The translations under genes and the position numbers were made by a program. The notes under the pieces are model-generated. The model made no database searches, was not told the DNA's origin, and worked only from the letters and a program-made list of their open reading frames with translations. This document shows, piece by piece, positions 1 to 7,332 of a stretch of DNA of 53,762 nt. Within the stretch, counting starts at the first letter, position 1. The number at the start of each line of letters is the position of its first letter. The DNA comes from Siculibacillus lacustris. GTDB lineage: Bacteria > Pseudomonadota > Alphaproteobacteria > Rhizobiales > Ancalomicrobiaceae. The DNA lies in the NCBI RefSeq assembly GCF_004328075.1, contig NZ_SJFN01000032.1, positions 1-53,762 on the forward strand, written 5' to 3'.

Positions 1-2
1 GT

Positions 3-173
3 GAATGGGCGACCGTCTTCGGCGATGCCAAGATGACGACCGCGTTGCTCGACCGGCTCACCCACCACTGCCACATCCTGGAGACAGGGAACGACAGCTT
101 CCGCTTCAAGAACAGTTCGGCGAAAACGGCCAAACCAACCAGGGAGAAGACGAGGAACTTGACCGCCAACTGA
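3..173 (+). CDS. istB: IstB-like IS21 helper ATPase, C-terminal fragment
   Basis: Frame 3 reads [20 protein letters not shown] followed by [16 protein letters not shown] and a lysine-rich tail, and stops at TGA 171-173. This is the conserved C-terminal end of IstB, the AAA+ helper that works with the IstA transposase. Only about 56 codons are inside the window; the Walker motifs lie upstream. The reading is direct and the family match rests on the [12 protein letters not shown] and [10 protein letters not shown] motifs. The short stretch between the stop and the terminal repeats is normal for an IS21 right end. Confidence 0.85.
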   Translation, partial: EWATVFGDAKMTTALLDRLTHHCHILETGNDSFRFKNSSAKTAKPTREKTRNLTAN

Positions 174-193
174 CCAACCGACCATCATCAAGG

Positions 194-244
194 CGGGTCA
201 GTTCTCAGTGGAAAGCCTGGGTCAGTTCTCCGCGGAAATCAACA
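194..244 (+). repeat. Tandem terminal repeats of the IS21-family element
   Basis: Two directly repeated units are visible: GGGTCAGTTCTCAGTGGAAA at 195-214 and GGGTCAGTTCTCCGCGGAAA at 219-238, followed by TCAACA to position 244. Such repeats are the transposase-binding sites of IS21 ends. The second unit also encodes, on the reverse strand, the last residues of the interrupted methyltransferase frame. Confidence 0.75.
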
Positions 245-1077
245 TCCACCGGGCCGAGCCGGCGGGCGGAGATCGCCCGGACGCGATAGACGCAGCGCTG
301 GCGCGGCCCGCTCTGCAGCGTCCAGTCGAACTCGTCCTCGTCGATCACCGCGTAGCGCAGCCACGAATCGGGGCCGCCCCCGGCCAGGACCCGGTCGAGA
401 TCGTCCTCGCCGAGGCGGTCTGCGCGCGGCGTGATGTCGTCGCGCCAGGCGAAGGCGCAGGTCAGGAGCAGCGTGCCGCCGGGCCGCAGCAGCGCAGTGG
501 CCTGGGCCAACGCCCCCAGCGGCAGGCGGCAGGAATCGACGAGATCGAGCATCAGCACCGCGTCGAAAGACTCGGCGGCGAACGGCGGATCGAGGGCATC
601 CGCCAGCACCGCCGGCCCGGCGTGACGGCGCAGCAGCGCGAAGTTCAGATCGAGGCCGACGATGTCCGGCCGATCGGTCCAGCCGACACCGCAGCCGAGG
701 TCGAGGATCGCCGCGCCCGGACCCGGCAGGCGCGGCCGCGCCCAGGCCCGGACGGCGTCGTCGCCGCCGTCGCCATAGGCCGAGAGCAGGGCGCGGTCGC
801 GGGCGAGCACACCGCCGGCGTCGTCGACGATCCGCGCGAGCAGATCGGGCGGAAGATCGGCGCGGCACAGCACCGCCGGGTGCTCCTCGCGCATCCAGCT
901 CGACAGGTCGGGCAGGACCAGCGCCACGCCGTCGATCACCGGATGACCGGTCCCGCAGGCCGGGCAGACGAAGCCGATGGGGTGCGGCTCGAGCCGGGCC
1001 GAGGCCGCGACGCCGTCGATTCGGCCCCGGCAACGCGGGCAGATCAGCGGCAGCGACGACGGCCAGGCGGCGGGCAC
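205..1077 (-). CDS. Zinc-ribbon class I methyltransferase, 3' end replaced by IS21
   Basis: The 290-residue frame begins with a zinc ribbon (C13-x2-C16 and C38-x2-C41). A SAM-dependent methyltransferase core follows, with ILDLGCGVG near residue 125, an acidic VGLDLNF segment and a later LLRPGGTLLLTCAF strand. The GTG start at 1077 has a GGAGG box and lies 6 bp after the PAAR gene, so the two are co-transcribed. Residues from about 278 onward (DFRGELTQAFH) are encoded by the IS21 end, so the native C-terminus is lost. The distance from GCGVG to the acidic Asp is about 11 residues, shorter than the usual 16-20, which hints at an internal deletion. The substrate is unknown; a link to type VI secretion is only inferred from the PAAR neighbour. 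Confidence 0.75.
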   Translation of the reverse strand: MPAAWPSSLPLICPRCRGRIDGVAASARLEPHPIGFVCPACGTGHPVIDGVALVLPDLSSWMREEHPAVLCRADLPPDLLARIVDDAGGVLARDRALLSAYGDGGDDAVRAWARPRLPGPGAAILDLGCGVGWTDRPDIVGLDLNFALLRRHAGPAVLADALDPPFAAESFDAVLMLDLVDSCRLPLGALAQATALLRPGGTLLLTCAFAWRDDITPRADRLGEDDLDRVLAGGGPDSWLRYAVIDEDEFDWTLQSGPRQRCVYRVRAISARRLGPVDVDFRGELTQAFH

Positions 1078-1083
1078 GGGCGG

Positions 1084-1404
1084 TCAGCCTCCGACGATCA
1101 CGGTCGGACTGCCCTCGACCAGCGTGCCCATGCCGCCGCAATGGGCGGTCATGTCGCCGACGCGCGCCGCCGGGAGGCCGTTGATGAGCACGGTGGAGCT
1201 GCCGGCGGCGACCTTCCAGGTGTTGGGGCCGCAGCAGGCGGCGTGCATCCCCGGATCGGAGACGCGCAGGGCCGGCCGCTCGTTGACGTAGACGTTCGGG
1301 GACCCGGCGATCGCCGGGCCGATCACCGGATGGGGGCACGCCGGACAGCCATGAGCATCCGCGGGGTTGAACGCCTTGTCCCCCAGGCGCGACTGAAGCG
1401 GCAT
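1084..1404 (-). CDS. PAAR-motif protein
   Basis: This 106-residue protein has the beta-strand repeats of the PAAR fold: SPNVYVNERPALRVSDPG, STVLINGLPAARVGDMTAHC and a final GSPTVIVGG, plus HGCPACPHP, a likely metal-binding segment. PAAR proteins cap the VgrG spike of type VI secretion systems and can carry effectors. The ATG at 1404 is chosen because AGGAGG lies 6-7 bases upstream; the frame also extends 31 residues upstream without a ribosome site. No other type VI gene is in the window, so this looks like an orphan PAAR island. The downstream methyltransferase could be a cargo or partner, which is inference. Confidence 0.85.
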   Translation of the reverse strand: MPLQSRLGDKAFNPADAHGCPACPHPVIGPAIAGSPNVYVNERPALRVSDPGMHAACCGPNTWKVAAGSSTVLINGLPAARVGDMTAHCGGMGTLVEGSPTVIVGG

Positions 1405-1545
1405 GGCAACCTCCTGCGACGCCGTGCTTCCGTCATACGCTTCCTCATTGAAATGTTTTGAGTAATTCCATTTTATCCGCAGTTGTGCGGAGCTCACGAC
1501 GGCGGCGCGCCGTGCACCGTGCGACGGGGGAAACCCGGCGCGGCC

Positions 1546-2409
1546 TCAGTGGCTGGCCATGGTGCGGGTGGTCGATCCGGCTATCGCCACGGCGAGGCCA
1601 TGGGCGATGCAGCCATAGGCCCAGTCGTTCATGTGCAGGCCGTCGGCGGTGACGAAGGTCGAAAACGGCATGTGCTCGACTTCGGCCCAGCTCTTCATCA
1701 GCGCGAATCGGTCGAACAGGCCGACCCGGAGCTCGTTGCCGGCCACCGCGACGAGGTCGATCATCGCCGAATAATCCGGGCGTTCGAGGACGCGCGGCGA
1801 ATATTGCGGGTTCATCAGGACGACTTCGCCGCCGACGGTGCGCACCCGGCGCACGCCTTCGCGCACGTCGAGGAACACCGGCCACATGTCGTGGCGATTG
1901 AGCAGGGTGTTGGTGCCGACCTGCCAGATCACCAGATCGGGCTTCTCGGCCATCACGTCGCGATCGAAGCGCAGCATCTCGTCGCGGGTCTCGTTGCCGT
2001 TGACGCCTTTGTTGACGACGGTGATCGCCGACTTCGGATAGAGCGTCTGCAGTTCCGCCTGGAGACGGCTCGGATAGGTGCGGGACGGGTCGGTGGCGCC
2101 GAGGCCGAAGGTCGAGGACGAGCCGAAGGCGACGATCTTGAGGGGTTCGCCGCGCACGAGCCGCTCGGCGACCCGCGGCAGCGGCTCACTGAGGCGGACC
2201 TGGTCGGGCCGCACCCGACAAGCCGGCGCCGCCGTCGAGATTTCGGCGCGGGCGGCGGGGGTCGAGACAGGCCCTTCGGCACGGGCGGCCGGCGCCGCGG
2301 TCAGGGCCACGGCGCCGGCGATCGCAGCAGCGCGCAAGGCGGAGCGCAGGCCGGGCCGCGGACGGGCGGCGGCGGGACGCGGAGATCTCGGCAAGGTCGG
2401 CAAGCCCAT
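1546..2409 (-). CDS. Secreted SGNH/GDSL-family hydrolase or acyl-transferring protein
   Basis: The 287-residue protein has an N-terminal signal (Ala-rich segment near 28-44, AARA cleavage region) followed by an SGNH fold. All four blocks are present: GSSS with nucleophile S98, GVNG (135-138), GTN with N167, and DGLH with D256 and H259. It is therefore predicted to be a catalytically competent periplasmic esterase or acyl carrier/transferase. The ATG start has GGACGAG upstream. It lies 34 bp downstream of a paralogue and the OpgC-like gene, forming a three-gene reverse-strand operon. In such pairings SGNH proteins often move acyl groups to or from polysaccharide; the substrate is not visible here. 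Confidence 0.8.
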   Translation of the reverse strand: MGLPTLPRSPRPAAARPRPGLRSALRAAAIAGAVALTAAPAARAEGPVSTPAARAEISTAAPACRVRPDQVRLSEPLPRVAERLVRGEPLKIVAFGSSSTFGLGATDPSRTYPSRLQAELQTLYPKSAITVVNKGVNGNETRDEMLRFDRDVMAEKPDLVIWQVGTNTLLNRHDMWPVFLDVREGVRRVRTVGGEVVLMNPQYSPRVLERPDYSAMIDLVAVAGNELRVGLFDRFALMKSWAEVEHMPFSTFVTADGLHMNDWAYGCIAHGLAVAIAGSTTRTMASH

Positions 2410-2443
2410 GTCTCGTCCTTCGTCGAATGGGTCGGTCTATCCG

Positions 2444-3259
2444 TCAGGGGGGCGGCGGCGCCTTGGGAGGGAGCGGCGGCGGCTCGGATTCCTTGCGTCC
2501 GAACAGGCCGCTGCCGACGGCGCGGGCCAGATATTCGGCCATGCAGTTGTAGCCGGCCGCCGTCAGCTCGGCATCGGACGCCGGCACTTCCTGCGGTTTC
2601 TGCAGACGATTGATCGTCTCGACGACTTCGTACCGGCGGATGCGCAGGACGCCTTCGGCCTTGGCCACCTCGGCCAGCGCCTCACGGGTCGCCTGATACT
2701 GCGGATCCTCGCGCAGGACCCGGACATATTGCAGGCCGATCAGCACGGTGTCGACCTCGTGGTCGCGCAGCCAGCGGATGGTGTCGCGGACCGTCGCGGC
2801 GAGCTCCTCGGGATCGACGCCGGCCAGCGCGTCGGCGGTCCCGACCTGCCAGAACACCACGTCGGGGCGCGAGCGGGCTACCTCCAGGCGGATCCGGGCG
2901 GCGACGTCGCGGCCCAGTTCGCCGGAGACGCCGCGCTGGACGATCTGCACGTCGAGGCCCTTGAAGGAGCGTTCGAGGAAGGCTTCGACCACGCTGGCAT
3001 AGTCGCGCGAGCCATAGGGGCGGCCGCCGATCGCCGATCCGCCGATCGCCAGCACGACGATGCGGTTGCGCGACTTGAGCGCCGCCGCGACGAAGGGCAA
3101 GGGCACCGTCGAACTCGCCTCGACCCCCGGCGCCAGACATTCGGGCGGCACCGGCGTGCCGACCGTCTCGACCGGCGGTTCGGCCCGCAGCGGCGCGGTG
3201 AGGAGACCCGCGGCCAGGGCCAGGGCGATCGCCGTCCGCCACCGCCGCCCGGCCCTCAT
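2444..3259 (-). CDS. SGNH-fold paralogue with degenerate active site
   Basis: This 271-residue secreted protein aligns with its neighbour: GGSA holds the nucleophile-position S75, GVSG matches block II and WQVGT matches block III. The block III Asn is Ala (A142). The DxxH of block V reads DAEL (D229, L232), so the catalytic His is gone. It ends in a Pro-rich tail. ATG at 3259 overlaps the TGA of the acyltransferase (ATGA), indicating translational coupling; a longer upstream frame is just antisense-like sequence inside that gene. The likely role is non-catalytic, such as a binding or chaperone subunit, or a much altered enzyme. The residue loss is seen directly; the role is inference. Confidence 0.75.
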   Translation of the reverse strand: MRAGRRWRTAIALALAAGLLTAPLRAEPPVETVGTPVPPECLAPGVEASSTVPLPFVAAALKSRNRIVVLAIGGSAIGGRPYGSRDYASVVEAFLERSFKGLDVQIVQRGVSGELGRDVAARIRLEVARSRPDVVFWQVGTADALAGVDPEELAATVRDTIRWLRDHEVDTVLIGLQYVRVLREDPQYQATREALAEVAKAEGVLRIRRYEVVETINRLQKPQEVPASDAELTAAGYNCMAEYLARAVGSGLFGRKESEPPPLPPKAPPPP

Positions 3260-4335
3260 CGCGACGTCTCCAGCCATTCGTGGCCGGCCGCCACCGCATA
3301 GAGCAGCAGCAGGCCGCCGGCGACCGCGGCGGTGTCGAAGGCGATGCCGCCGCGCACCGCGAAGCGGCCGATCTGCAGCGCGAGGCTGAGCAGCGAGCCG
3401 AGGCAGAACACCAGCAGGGAATTGCGCCCGAGCAGCGACAGCACCGAGACCAGCGGCGGCACGAAGCGGGCGATGGTCGGATAGACCGCCGAGAAGGCGG
3501 CGACCAACAGCAGGAACTGCATCACCCGGATCGGGCTCAGAAAGCTCTTGGCGTCGACGAACAGGAGGTGTGGCTCGGGCGCCAGCGTCGGGTCGAGTTC
3601 GAAGCCGTACCAACGCGCCCAGGCGGCGGCGGCGAGGATCGGGATCGCGACGATCCGCACCCAGCCGAGATTGCGACGCGCCCAGCCCCCGGCGCCGGTC
3701 GGCCGGGCGAAGAGAAACCCGAGGACGAAATCGAATTGCCAGCACATCGGATTGAAGAACCATTCGCCCTGGGTCGGCCAAGTGGTGAACGTCGCCTCGG
3801 TTATCAAAGACACGATATATATTAAGAAAGATACCGTCAACAGAACCGTTTGATTGAAGCGATCCAATAGCGCGATCAGGGGCGACAACAACAGGAGAAC
3901 GACGTAGAGAGGAAGTATGTCGAAGTACCCGAGCTGGTGGGTGAGCAGAACCAGACCGATGTGGGTCTCGACCGGCTCATAGAACACCGCCGCGGCGTTG
4001 AACCATTCGAGGATCAGCGGATTATCGAGCAGGCGCGCGGCGGCGGCGAGCATCGCCACGGCCAGCATGACGATCACCACATGCGCCGAGAAGAGCTGGT
4101 AGGCGCGCAGCACCAAGCGACCGACGAGGCGCACGGCCGGGGCCGGGGCGTCGGGCGGGCCGACCACGAACTTCAACGACCAGCCGGCGAGGAACACGAA
4201 CAATTCGGCGGAGTCGGACAGTGACAGGGCCTTGTGGGTGAACTGTTCGTAGAAATTCCCCGGAACGTGGTTGACGAAGATCTCGATCAGCGCAAAGCCG
4301 CGCCAGAAGTCGACGGCATTGGCATCCCTCGGCAC
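3256..4335 (-). CDS. OpgC-like integral membrane acyltransferase
   Basis: The roughly 359-residue protein has about ten hydrophobic segments and an N-terminal signature DFWRG...FVNHVPGN (D9, R12, H23), then SDSAELFVFLAGWS. These are hallmarks of OpgC, which succinylates osmoregulated periplasmic glucans, and of the wider acyltransferase-3 group. The GTG at 4335 is preferred because GAGGGC lies about 10 bases upstream; a TTG 75 bases earlier has no clear site. The stop overlaps the start of the degenerate SGNH gene. Codon use around 3800-3860 is unusually AT-rich (ATA and TTA codons), which may indicate transfer. No opgGH genes are near, so the acceptor could be another glycan. Confidence 0.8.
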   Translation of the reverse strand: MPRDANAVDFWRGFALIEIFVNHVPGNFYEQFTHKALSLSDSAELFVFLAGWSLKFVVGPPDAPAPAVRLVGRLVLRAYQLFSAHVVIVMLAVAMLAAAARLLDNPLILEWFNAAAVFYEPVETHIGLVLLTHQLGYFDILPLYVVLLLLSPLIALLDRFNQTVLLTVSFLIYIVSLITEATFTTWPTQGEWFFNPMCWQFDFVLGFLFARPTGAGGWARRNLGWVRIVAIPILAAAAWARWYGFELDPTLAPEPHLLFVDAKSFLSPIRVMQFLLLVAAFSAVYPTIARFVPPLVSVLSLLGRNSLLVFCLGSLLSLALQIGRFAVRGGIAFDTAAVAGGLLLLYAVAAGHEWLETSR

Positions 4336-4578
4336 GTGTCGTCGCCCTCGGTTCGAAGCTGCTTCTGAAGATACGCCGATCCACGGGACTGACCAGGGGC
4401 GATAACGCAACTGCGTTCGACCCAGCGACCGTCCGGCGCCGAAGGCGTACAGGCGGCGGGGGCGGCGCGGCGTCGCCGGGCGGCGCGGCGGAAAGGTCGC
4501 ACGCGGAGGTGGTGACGCGATCGGCGGCGCGGCCTATCGTGGGGCTCGCCGATCGACATCCGGGTTTCGGAGACGACC

Positions 4579-5391
4579 ATGACGGGACTTGCGAAGGCCC
4601 TCGCCGCCCTGGCGCTGCTGCTGGCCGGCGACGTCGCGGCGTCGGCATGCGACTGTGCCATTCCGCTCGATCGGGAGCGTGCCGTTCTCTCGAATTTCCG
4701 CGAGGTGGATTTGGTCGCCAAAGGTCGCTGGGTGCGGCCGCCGAAGCTTCCAAAGGTCGACGGGCGATCGGTCGGGCATGCCGAGTATCGGATCGAAGAG
4801 AGCTGGAAGGGCGCCCCGGTCGGTACGGTGATCCAGGTGGAGTTCACGTTGTCGGAGGACCCGGCCGCCGATTGCACGCATGGCAAACCGAAGGAAACGG
4901 AGTTCTTCCTGGTTCCCGTTCCGAAACCCGGCACCTATCGGCTGACGCCCGGATGTTCCTACCATCCGACGCAGGCGCTGCTCGACATCATCCACGAAGA
5001 GCGATCGCGACGCGAGGAGGCCGCGAAAGATGGCGATGCCGCAGCGCTGACCGAACTCGGCCAGTTCTATCGCCGCTACGGCTTCCGCGGGGAAGCGATT
5101 CAGACATTCCAGCGATTGCTTGCGATGGATCCCGCCGATCCTTGGGCGATGAGAGCACTGGGCGACGCCTACTTGGCGGCCGACCGCATCCGCGAGGCGA
5201 TCGAGATGCTCGAAAGAGCGACCATGCCGGCGCCGATGGATGGAAAGAACGCCATTCTCTTCGCTCATGCCAAAGGTCTGTCGCGCAGAGTTTCGGCCGG
5301 AAGCGCGTCATCCCCGGGCGCGCGGGATGCGCTTTCCCTGAGCAAGAAGGACTTCCGGGAAACCGAATTCCTCGATCTGACGCTTTCGTAG
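4579..5391 (+). CDS. Secreted NTR-like/TPR protein, N-terminal part of a gene split by TAG
   Basis: The 270-residue product has a signal peptide (residues 1-23) ending just before CDC (24-26). A segment with C99 and C126 and a WKG motif resembles NTR/TIMP-like domains (24-130). TPR-like helices follow (about 152-215; GEAIQTFQRLLAMDPADPWA). The last residues, DFRETEFLDLTLS, begin pentapeptide-repeat-like coils. TAG at 5389-5391 then stops it, but the same frame continues openly to 5898. The ATG start lies opposite the divergent OpgC-like operon. The product may be exported but truncated; the function is unknown. Confidence 0.7.
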   Translation: MTGLAKALAALALLLAGDVAASACDCAIPLDRERAVLSNFREVDLVAKGRWVRPPKLPKVDGRSVGHAEYRIEESWKGAPVGTVIQVEFTLSEDPAADCTHGKPKETEFFLVPVPKPGTYRLTPGCSYHPTQALLDIIHEERSRREEAAKDGDAAALTELGQFYRRYGFRGEAIQTFQRLLAMDPADPWAMRALGDAYLAADRIREAIEMLERATMPAPMDGKNAILFAHAKGLSRRVSAGSASSPGARDALSLSKKDFRETEFLDLTLS

Positions 5392-5898
5392 CTCGACCTG
5401 ACCGACGGCGTCTTCGAGAAGACGACGTGGGACGCCGTCAATTTCAAAGCGGTCACGATCGAACACGCGGTCTTCACCGGCAATCGCTTCTCGGGCGTGT
5501 ATTTCGAGGACACGCTGTTTCGCGACGTGGCGATCCGCGACACGGTGTTCTCCGGCGGCGCCCCCTCCGGTCTGCGGTTCGAGGATTCGGAACTCGCCGG
5601 CGTAAAGTTCGAAAAATCGCGTCGGCTTACGCTCAACCTGACCAACGTTCGGCTGCGCGACGTCGATTTTTCCGGGATTCCGGTCTCGGACGACTTCCGC
5701 ACCACCCGCTTCGACCACGTCCGGTTCGATCGCTCCGACCTTCGCGACAGCGATTTCAGGGGCGTCGATCTGCGCTCGTCGTCGTTCGCAGGAGCCAAGC
5801 TCGACGGCGTGACGATCGACTGCGCGACCCGGTTCCCCGACGGCTTCGATCGGTCGAAATTCCGGTTCGAGGGCGTCTACACCGCCTGCGGCGAGTGA
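5392..5898 (+). pseudogene. Pentapeptide-repeat C-terminal part, in frame after a TAG codon
   Basis: Directly after TAG 5389-5391 the same frame reads LDLTDGVFEKTTWDAVNFKA and continues with repeated [S/T/D]-x-[V/L]-x-F coils (YFEDTLFRDVAIRDTVF, SDLRDSDFRGVDLRSSSF). It ends in FPDGFDRSKFRF...ACGE, a usual end of pentapeptide-repeat domains. The repeat starts before the stop and resumes after it without a gap. This indicates one ancestral gene of about 439 codons broken by a single base change, or a readthrough product. An internal GTG at 5497 could start a separate short protein, but it would begin in the middle of the repeat and has no strong ribosome site. Confidence 0.65.
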
Positions 5899-5993
5899 GC
5901 CCGGGCGGCGTGGCGCGCTGAGCCGTTACGCGGCCCAGGCGAAACGCGCTCGGATCTCCGCGCGGCCCCGCGTTCCGGACCTCCCCCTCGCCG

Positions 5994-6299
5994 TCAGCGG
6001 AAGCGGACGATCAGCGCCTCGGCATCGGCGTCGCCGGAGGCCACCGACGATTCCACGCCTTCGAACACCGGGCCGAGGACGGTCATCTGATCCGGCGCGC
6101 CGAGCCGCTTGGCGGCGGCGTAGCCGAAGGCCAGACGGACGGACTTGGCATGGAGGACGGCGAGCTGCTTGCAGCGCTGCGCGAGCAGACGGACCGCGGA
6201 GCGGTTCCACTCCGCCACGTCGATCCGCAGTTCGCCGGCGGACACCGTCCGGATCAGCCCGGCGAATTCCGCATAACTGGCTTCGAGGTTCTGGGTCAT
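5994..6299 (-). CDS. Small hypothetical protein
   Basis: This 101-residue protein is soluble, mostly helical in appearance, with no signal or membrane segment. It contains one Cys and an Ala/Arg-rich central helix (RSAVRLLAQRCKQLAVLHAK). The ATG has a strong GGGGGAG box. I do not recognise the family. It stands alone between the pentapeptide-repeat fragment and the racemase gene, facing the former; 160 bp separate it from the racemase stop upstream. Clean start signals and alphaproteobacterial codon use support a real gene. Confidence 0.6.
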   Translation of the reverse strand: MTQNLEASYAEFAGLIRTVSAGELRIDVAEWNRSAVRLLAQRCKQLAVLHAKSVRLAFGYAAAKRLGAPDQMTVLGPVFEGVESSVASGDADAEALIVRFR

Positions 6300-6459
6300 T
6301 CGGTCGTCTCCCCCATCGGGCGCCGATGCGGCAGCCGTCTCCCTGTGTGGTCGATGGAACGGCCGGCCGCCTTGATCTCGCGCAGGTCGACAACAGATGA
6401 GGGCCGGCGACGTTCCCGTGCCGACCCTCGATTTTTAGCTCCGCGTGCGTTCGCGCCCC

Positions 6460-7179
6460 TCAGGCGGCCGAAGCCAGCCCCGCGTCGCCCTCGGCGAAGG
6501 CCACCGCGGCGGCGGCATGGAGCAGGGTGCTGTCGTAGATCGGCAGGGCGGAATGCTCCTGGCCGATCAGCAGGCCGATCTCGGTACAGCCGAGGATCAC
6601 CGAATCGGCGCCGGCGGCGCGGCCCTTCTCGATGATCTCGACATAGGCGGCGCGCGACGCCGCGCGCACCGTCCCGCAGCACAGTTCGTCGAAGATCACG
6701 TCGTGGATCCGGCCGCGGTCGGCGGCGTCGGGGACGATCGGGTCGAGGGGGAAGCGGGCCTTCAGGCGGTCGAGATAGAAGCCGTGCTCCATGGTGTAGC
6801 GGGTGGCGAGCAGCAGCGGCCGGCGGCGGCCGGCGGCGACCAGCGCGGCGCCGGTGACGTCGACGATGTGGATCAGCGGCACGTCGAGGGCGGCGGCGAC
6901 CCGGTCGGCGACCAGATGCATGGTGTTGGTGCAGATCAGCACGCAGCCGGCGCCGGCGCCGGCCAGGCGGCGGCCGATGTCGGCGAGGCGATCGGCGGCG
7001 CCGTCCCAGTCGCCGGCCTTCTGCAGGGCGACGATGCTCTCGAAATCGACCGAATGCAGCAGGATCTCGGCCGAGGCGAGACCGCCGCGCCGGGCCCGGA
7101 CGATCTCGTTGATCGCCTTGTAATAGGTCGCGGTGCTCTCCCAGCTCATTCCGCCGATCAGTCCGATGATCTCGCTCAT
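6460..7179 (-). CDS. Aspartate/glutamate racemase family protein
   Basis: The 239-residue protein begins IIGLIGGMSWESTATYYKAI and has the two catalytic cysteines of the cofactor-independent racemase fold, in CTNTMH and GCTEI. The family includes aspartate racemase and YgeA-type broad-spectrum amino-acid racemases; the length is normal. It is divergent from an Lrp/AsnC regulator, with only about 150 bp between the starts, so that regulator is the obvious candidate controller. The exact amino acid cannot be told from sequence. Confidence 0.88.
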   Translation of the reverse strand: MSEIIGLIGGMSWESTATYYKAINEIVRARRGGLASAEILLHSVDFESIVALQKAGDWDGAADRLADIGRRLAGAGAGCVLICTNTMHLVADRVAAALDVPLIHIVDVTGAALVAAGRRRPLLLATRYTMEHGFYLDRLKARFPLDPIVPDAADRGRIHDVIFDELCCGTVRAASRAAYVEIIEKGRAAGADSVILGCTEIGLLIGQEHSALPIYDSTLLHAAAAVAFAEGDAGLASAA

Positions 7180-7272
7180 GTCCGTCCTCCGCCCAGGTTC
7201 GAAGAGACCCTAACGCGGGCGGGATCGAAAATGTCGGCCTGGTGGGGCGGCGCGGCGCGCGCCGACGCGGTT

Positions 7273-7305
7273 GATTTGCGTATCTTGGAAAAATATTTGA
7301 AAATC
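7273..7305. promoter_or_regulatory. AT-rich imperfect dyad between racemase and Lrp genes
   Basis: The divergent intergenic region holds an AT-rich block in otherwise GC-rich DNA. GATTTGCGTAT at 7273-7283 faces ATATTTGAAAATC at 7293-7305; read on the other strand the second arm is GATTTTCAAATAT, matching the first arm at most positions. Lrp/AsnC proteins bind AT-rich dyads of this kind, so this is a plausible operator for autoregulation and control of the racemase. It is not proven. Confidence 0.4.
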
Positions 7306-7332
7306 CGCGCGCCGATGAGAAAGGGCTTCGAA

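Larger units (their letters stand above)
1..244 (+). mobile_element. Right end of an IS21-family insertion sequence
   Basis: The window opens inside an insertion sequence. The tail of an IstB-like ATPase is followed by two tandem copies of a GGGTCAGTTCTC-type repeat, as in the multiple terminal repeats of IS21-family ends. The outer copy ends in CA at 244, the terminal dinucleotide usual for this family. Ordinary GC-rich host sequence starts at 245. istA and most of istB lie to the left of the window, so it is unknown whether the element is complete. Confidence 0.8.

Noticed and set aside
2444-3781. N-terminal extension of the degenerate SGNH protein to 445 residues
   Set aside because: The extra 174 residues lie inside the acyltransferase gene, are Arg/Pro-rich, and the ATG at 3259 gives a signal peptide and an ATGA overlap.
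5497-5898. Independent pentapeptide-repeat gene starting at GTG 5497
   Set aside because: The repeat is already under way before the GTG and continuous with the upstream frame, so a split gene explains it better.
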